Position numbers and translations under genes: made by a program. The notes beneath the pieces are model-generated. The model did no database searches and was not told the origin of the DNA. It saw only the letters and a list, made by a program, of their open reading frames with translations. From NCBI GenBank assembly GCA_030526935.1, contig JAUNBY010000015.1, forward strand, positions 3,946 to 20,974: a stretch of DNA of 17,029 bases. Direction: 5' to 3'. How positions within the stretch are numbered: position 1 is the first letter of the stretch; every line of letters begins with the position of its first letter. Shown piece by piece: positions 13,455 to 17,029 of the stretch. The DNA comes from Clostridia bacterium. Its GTDB lineage: Bacteria; Bacillota; Clostridia; Christensenellales; Aristaeellaceae.

Positions 13455-14819
13455 CTAATCCACGAGCATATACCGGCACGCGAGGCGCGGGACATAGTCG
13501 TCTATATAGAACGCGTTTCCGAGCACGTCGGCGTAGGCTCTATATCTGGTTCCGACCTCGGGGGTGCCGACCGACGAATAGTTGACCAGCGCCACGTATT
13601 GCGGCTGGCTCGAATCCGACACGTCCATATATACCGTCTGCTCCTCGCCGTTCATCACGACCTCCACGACCGTACCTTCGCACAGGAATACGCGGCCGTT
13701 CCACGTCTCGTAGTAGAGCTTCAGCTGCTCGTAATCCATGGCCCAGGCCATTCGCGAGTATTCGTTGAGGGTTGGCACATAGTAGACCGACACCGATACC
13801 ACGGAATCCGTAAGCCCCTCTTTCGAAGCGCGGAACGTGATCGTATTGTCGCCTATGACAGACAGCCTCGCCCTGAAGTTGAAGTTTCCGCTGGCGTCTA
13901 CGTAAATGGAGTCCTCGACGTAATCTGTATCTACCGTCAACAGCGCGTCGGGGTCGATGGTTCCGGAAACGGTGTAGATCCTGCGGTTGGATGTCTCCTC
14001 GAGCGTAAGGCTCGGCTCGAGGTTTATGTCCTGATGTTCGCGGTAGAGGTTTATGTCGGTGCGCGTCTGCTTATGCTTGTCGGTCGAGACAAGAAGAGAT
14101 ATCAGGTTATCTCCCTGGGGATAGACGTTTATGTTTACGGACAGCATACCCGCGTAATCTACGATGTCGGTCACGTCCTCGCCGTTTACGAGCACCACCG
14201 AATCAGGCACGACCTGTATTGAAAGCGGGTATATCGAGGTGTTCACCTGCGTAAAGTCCGACTCCGGGTTTATGAGCGTCAGCGGCGACTGCGGAACCGG
14301 GGTCTCTATGATTATCTCCGGAAGCTCGATCTGCTCGCCGTTTTCGGTATATTTTACGGGCGTAAGCGTAATCACAAGGGCGTCGGCGGTCTCGGGATCG
14401 CCCGAAACCCAGTAGCTGTCCTCGACCTGTACGCTCACAAGTCCGCCCGATATAATATACGAACGGTTTAGTTCCTTTACAAATATTGAATCGCCGTCGT
14501 CGCCAAAAAAGGTTATGGCGTGGCCCGCCATGCCGTAATCCATGGTGATTTCCTCGACCAGAGGTTCCATTATTTCGTTTATCTCGTAATAGTTCTCCAA
14601 CCGCCACGCGTCGTACCAATAGTATATCCTGTAGGCGGCGATGCCCAAAACGACAATCGTTATGAGCGCGAACATAATCCACATGAGTATATGGCTTATT
14701 ATTCTGGCCGGCGTCTTCGCTACCTTCGCTCGGGACTCGCCCGTAGTGAGCGTTGACTGACATTTCCGGCATTTGCGTTCGTTCGCCTGATTATTGTATC
14801 CACATTTGGGGCATACCAA
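13455..14819 (-). CDS. Zinc-ribbon membrane protein with large extracellular beta-rich region
   Basis: I do not recognise a specific function. The 454-residue protein begins with a zinc ribbon (CPKCG then CRKC, residues 3-20), has one membrane segment at about 40-62, and then about 390 residues predicted outside the cell. The outer part holds at least one Ig/cadherin-like repeat (YTVSGTIDPDALLTVD, VDASGNFNFRARL, IGDNTITFRASK) of the kind used in cell-surface proteins, and ends in a beta-rich module (GRVFLCEGTVVEVV, VGTRYRAYADVLGN) resembling an OB fold. The start is TTG, supported by GGAGGT 9 bases upstream; no in-frame ATG is nearby. It may sense or bind something at the surface while the ribbon works inside. 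It lies between larE and the CarD pair, with no operon link evident. Confidence 0.78.
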   Translation of the reverse strand: MVCPKCGYNNQANERKCRKCQSTLTTGESRAKVAKTPARIISHILMWIMFALITIVVLGIAAYRIYYWYDAWRLENYYEINEIMEPLVEEITMDYGMAGHAITFFGDDGDSIFVKELNRSYIISGGLVSVQVEDSYWVSGDPETADALVITLTPVKYTENGEQIELPEIIIETPVPQSPLTLINPESDFTQVNTSIYPLSIQVVPDSVVLVNGEDVTDIVDYAGMLSVNINVYPQGDNLISLLVSTDKHKQTRTDINLYREHQDINLEPSLTLEETSNRRIYTVSGTIDPDALLTVDTDYVEDSIYVDASGNFNFRARLSVIGDNTITFRASKEGLTDSVVSVSVYYVPTLNEYSRMAWAMDYEQLKLYYETWNGRVFLCEGTVVEVVMNGEEQTVYMDVSDSSQPQYVALVNYSSVGTPEVGTRYRAYADVLGNAFYIDDYVPRLACRYMLVD

Positions 14820-14921
14820 TGCGCCGTACCTCCGAATGTATAAAATACATAAGATGTATAAACTTATAACTTATATATATTCTGTGCGCGGCGCGCGAAA
14901 TCCTGCATTTCATATGTTAAT

Positions 14922-14960
14922 TAAAGGGGCAAATCCGCATATGCGCGTTTCACCCCTTTA
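14922..14960 (-). terminator. Terminator-like hairpin downstream of the CarD-like gene
   Basis: A perfect 8-bp stem TAAAGGGG/CCCCTTTA joins 14922-14929 and 14953-14960. The 23-base interior holds a second palindrome, CGCATATGCG. It lies 17 bases beyond the CarD-like stop codon. On the minus strand the 3' side reads CCCCTTTAATTAA, a poor U-tract, so termination is plausible rather than certain. Confidence 0.45.
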
Positions 14961-14977
14961 TATGGCACTGTGTGTTC

Positions 14978-15490
14978 TTATTGCGCGCAGGCTGATTCCA
15001 AACGCTTTCGAACCGTTTCGGCGGGCATATTAAGCGCTACCGCCAATTCTGAAACGAGGCTTCTTTCTATTCTTTTAAGGAGCTGTTCCTCCATCAGGCT
15101 GAGCTTTTTCTTGCTGGACGGGCAGTTCCCGCGCTTTGTATATATGCTCTTGACCGTCCTTGCGTACGCTTCGCAGTCGTCCTTAGCCAGCATGCTTTCG
15201 TACTGCGCCTGCATCTGCTTCTTATCGCGGCAGACTACGGCGTCGCAATTCATAATCTTTATCTCGTCCAAAAGCCGGGCGGCGCGTCCCGCTTCCATCA
15301 CGGGGCGCATATGGGAGGCCGATGAAACGGGGGCGTATATCATTCCGTCGTAATCCAGCGGTTTTAAGAAGTAGAACTGCTCAGCGGCGTCCAGGTGCGG
15401 CATATCCGGCTTACCTATGTCCACGACGCGGCAAACCCCGTCGTCGCCATAGACCACATATTGCCCGATCTCGTAGTTATAGCTGTCCAT
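14978..15490 (-). CDS. CarD/CdnL-like transcription regulator
   Basis: CarD-family proteins bind the RNA polymerase beta subunit and stabilise open promoter complexes. The 170-residue protein has the N-terminal Tudor-like RNA-polymerase-interacting domain (YEIGQYVVYGDDGVCRVVDIG, then YFLKPL and IYAPVSS, residues about 5-60) and a helical C-terminal part (ESMLAKDDCEAYARTV, EEQLLKRIERSLVSELAVAL), as in the family. The ATG at 15490 lies 2 bases after the stop of the upstream small gene and has no Shine-Dalgarno site of its own, so it probably depends on re-initiation; a TTG at 15496 overlapping that stop is the alternative. The target promoters are unknown. Confidence 0.82.
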   Translation of the reverse strand: MDSYNYEIGQYVVYGDDGVCRVVDIGKPDMPHLDAAEQFYFLKPLDYDGMIYAPVSSASHMRPVMEAGRAARLLDEIKIMNCDAVVCRDKKQMQAQYESMLAKDDCEAYARTVKSIYTKRGNCPSSKKKLSLMEEQLLKRIERSLVSELAVALNMPAETVRKRLESACAQ

Positions 15491-15492
15491 AA

Positions 15493-15732
15493 TCAATCGA
15501 AATACTGGCCAACGTCGTGGCCGTTATACTGTTTCTTTACGCTTAGAAGTATAGAGCCGTCCTCTTGTGTCTGTTTGGAAATTATTTTATACTTTGTTTT
15601 GCTCCTGTCCAGTTGCTGCATGTATCTGTCGCATTCTTCGTTGACGAGGTTTACTGCGTCCGCCCGCGGCAGTTCTTCCTTGAGCATGAAATGAATCGTC
15701 TGCTCCAGGCAGGCGTATCTGATGCGTTTCAT
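15493..15732 (-). CDS. Small protein of unknown function, coupled to the CarD-like gene
   Basis: I do not recognise this 79-residue protein. It looks soluble, with an N-terminal half likely to be helical (residues about 8-45, CLEQTIHFMLKEELP, VNLVNEECDRYMQQL) and a C-terminal half with beta-type alternation (YKIISKQT, SILLSVKKQYNG). AAAGGAGG lies 9 bases before the ATG, so translation should be good. Its TGA stop is 2 bases before the CarD-like start, so the two are almost certainly made together and may interact. A TATAAT lies 31 bases upstream of the ATG. Confidence 0.72.
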   Translation of the reverse strand: MKRIRYACLEQTIHFMLKEELPRADAVNLVNEECDRYMQQLDRSKTKYKIISKQTQEDGSILLSVKKQYNGHDVGQYFD

Positions 15733-15762
15733 ATACGTTATCCTCCTTTAATGTTCATGTAT

Positions 15763-15768
15763 ATTATA
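15763..15768 (-). promoter_or_regulatory. Candidate -10 element of the small protein/CarD-like operon
   Basis: On the minus strand TATAAT (15768-15763) lies 31 bases before the start codon at 15732. No good -35 hexamer is seen 16-18 bases upstream, so the promoter may be weak or activator-dependent. Confidence 0.45.
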
Positions 15769-15912
15769 TCACATTTTTCAGTTTCGCGTAATACCCCAAA
15801 ATATACCTTACACGCTTTTCTCCAACCGGACGCATATGGCAAAGCGCAAAAACTGTGCATTGTGCGCATGGATACAATCTGTCGCGCGCCATCAGTTGAA
15901 AAATAAAAGAAC

Positions 15913-15941
15913 TTGCCAAGGAAGCCGTATGCGGTTATAAT
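15913..15941 (+). promoter_or_regulatory. Sigma-A promoter of the E2-like gene
   Basis: TTGCCA at 15913-15918 and TATAAT at 15936-15941 have a 17-base spacer, the same hexamers and spacing as the Nudix promoter at 9456. The predicted start near 15948 leaves a leader of about 17 bases that begins at or in the ribosome binding site. Confidence 0.75.
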
Positions 15942-15964
15942 AGCATGGAAAGGCGTTGATACAA

Positions 15965-16852
15965 ATGTTCGGAATAAGACCAGACGGAAGGCGCATAAAA
16001 AACGTCGATCCCATCGTGATGTTCACCCCCTATGTTATGCCCACCCGCAACGACGCGCAAAATTTTTGCAAGCAGACCATCGACTACGACACGCTCGCGA
16101 ATTACATCAAAAAAAAGCGCGGCGAAGGCCATGTCTTTTCGTTTATGACTATAGTGATAGCCGCATATCTCAGGACGGTTTCTCAATGCCCCGAGTTGAA
16201 CCGTTTCATCGCCAACAAGCAGATTTTCGCCCGCAACCGGATAAGCGTCTCTTTTGTTGTCTTGAAAAACACGCACGGCGAAACGATAGAGGAATCCCTG
16301 GTGAAGCTTGAACTGAACGCTACCGACACCATATACGACGTTGACGACAAAATGCGCCGCGCCATAGAGCATTCGCGCGAAAGCAGCATGGGAACGCTCA
16401 CCGACCGCTTCGCCCGCATACTTTTATCGATACCGGGACTCGCGACGTTAATCGTCGCCATCGCCAGGCTTCTCGACAGATACGGCCTGCTTCCGGGCCT
16501 CATCTACGACGCCAGCCCCTTCCACACGACGCTTTTTATAACGAATATGGCCTCCATAAATATGACGTATATATACCACCACCTGTACAACTTCGGAACC
16601 ACGAGCGTTTTTCTCGCGCTTGGCAAGCGCGAACGCGCGATCGTGCCGCTGTCCGGGGGCGGGGTTACGTATAAAAACCAGCTTCCGTTAGGCGTGGTTA
16701 CCGACGAGCGCATAGCGGGCGGCGCCAGCTACGCGAAAGCCTTCCGGGTTCTGTCCGATTGCCTTAACGACCCCTCCGCGCTTGAAAACCCGCCTCAATC
16801 GGTTAAATACGAAGTCGAAATGCGCCCGGCGAGGGATGTCAATAAGAGGTAA
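15965..16852 (+). CDS. Stand-alone 2-oxoacid dehydrogenase E2 acyltransferase-fold protein, catalytic residues replaced
   Basis: The 295-residue protein matches the catalytic fold of dihydrolipoyl acyltransferases and chloramphenicol acetyltransferase (PTRNDAQNF near residue 26, YHHLYNFGTTSVFLALG at 204-220, PLGVVTDERIAGGASYAKAF at 241-260). It has no lipoyl domain or E1/E3-binding domain and no E1 or E3 gene nearby. The usual active-site DHRxxDG reads DERIAGG (247-253): His is Glu248 and the structural Asp is Gly252, so acyl transfer by the normal mechanism is unlikely. I recall a related Clostridia family with DERICDG, which would make the Glu a family trait and the Gly peculiar here. ATG at 15965 is preferred (AAAGG 11 bases upstream); a TTG at 15956 is an alternative. 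A hydrophobic stretch lies at about 150-170. Confidence 0.8.
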   Translation: MFGIRPDGRRIKNVDPIVMFTPYVMPTRNDAQNFCKQTIDYDTLANYIKKKRGEGHVFSFMTIVIAAYLRTVSQCPELNRFIANKQIFARNRISVSFVVLKNTHGETIEESLVKLELNATDTIYDVDDKMRRAIEHSRESSMGTLTDRFARILLSIPGLATLIVAIARLLDRYGLLPGLIYDASPFHTTLFITNMASINMTYIYHHLYNFGTTSVFLALGKRERAIVPLSGGGVTYKNQLPLGVVTDERIAGGASYAKAFRVLSDCLNDPSALENPPQSVKYEVEMRPARDVNKR

Positions 16853-16937
16853 AGGGCGTCATCGTAATGAAACTTGATCGAATAGCCTGACAAGGCCGAC
16901 CGCTCCACACAATGGAAAAACCAACAACACCAGCAAC

Positions 16938-17021
16938 CAGTAGGGGAGCGCAAGCTCCCCTACTGCTTATGTCGCGCGGGTTGCGCGACAACGAACCCGT
17001 AGGGGAGCGCATTGCGCTCCC
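16938..17021. repeat. Tandem palindromic units, REP-like
   Basis: Three hairpins lie side by side. The first is a perfect 12-bp stem (16938-16949 with 16954-16965) closed by a GCAA tetraloop. The second is an 8-bp stem (16970-16977 with 16983-16990). The third is an 8-bp stem (17003-17010 with 17014-17021). The first and third share GTAGGGGAGCGCA-type cores (12 identical bases, 16941-16951 and 17000-17010 regions), so they look like copies of one unit. No T-run follows. Such units often lie between genes in gut Clostridia; a role in ending or stabilising the upstream transcript is possible. Confidence 0.6.
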
Positions 17022-17029
17022 GCCAGCCT

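Noticed and set aside
14794..15033. 79-codon plus-strand frame between the zinc-ribbon and CarD-like genes
   Set aside because: It overlaps both minus-strand genes and spans the hairpin region; no ribosome binding site.
16938..17021. CRISPR array at the right edge
   Set aside because: The units are palindromes of differing length without regular spacers, and no cas gene is present.

Overview
The window looks like a chromosome segment of an anaerobic, Gram-positive gut-type Clostridia (Bacillota) with a middling to slightly high G+C content. The reasons are GGAGG-type ribosome binding sites, sigma-A promoters (TTGNNN-17-TATAAT), a CarD-like regulator, a Clostridia-style type IV pilus/type II secretion-like cluster with a BTAD-domain regulator, a flavodiiron-rubredoxin protein and lar nickel-cofactor genes. 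No rRNA, tRNA, CRISPR array, transposase or phage gene was recognised. Species cannot be named from sequence alone.

Layout. (1) 143-2734, plus strand: the end of a sugar or glycerophosphodiester uptake operon, with one MalF/UgpA-type permease, a TIM-barrel sugar-phosphate isomerase and a glycerophosphodiester phosphodiesterase. (2) 2735-3300: a gene-poor spacer ending in a consensus promoter. (3) 3301-9295, plus strand: a tight cluster of exported transglutaminase-like protein, PilC/GspF platform protein, four small pseudopilin-like membrane proteins, a PilT-like ATPase that appears to start at an AUA codon, and a BTAD (SARP-like) regulator with a degenerate GGDEF-like C-terminus. (4) 9508-9960: Nudix hydrolase with its own promoter. 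(5) 10115-11629: a flavodiiron protein with C-terminal rubredoxin and a twin-arginine export signal, whose codon use differs from its neighbours, closed by a long intrinsic terminator. (6) 13257-11757, minus strand: larE-larB behind a leader holding an intrinsic terminator just before the larE ribosome binding site. (7) 14819-13455, minus: a zinc-ribbon membrane protein with a large extracellular part. (8) 15732-14978, minus: a small unknown protein coupled to a CarD-like regulator. (9) 15965-16852, plus: a stand-alone E2-acyltransferase-fold protein lacking the usual catalytic His and Asp. (10) 16938-17021: three palindromic units in tandem.

How the genes work together. Region 3 is the best candidate for an unusual system. 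It is a compact pilus-like or secretion-like machine with an in-operon transglutaminase-fold exoprotein and an adjacent regulator. None of its four pilin-like subunits has an intact prepilin peptidase signature, and no extension ATPase or prepilin peptidase lies in the window. The other strong points are the Tat-exported flavodiiron protein and the apparently attenuated larEB operon. All functions are inferred from motifs read by eye; no database search was run.
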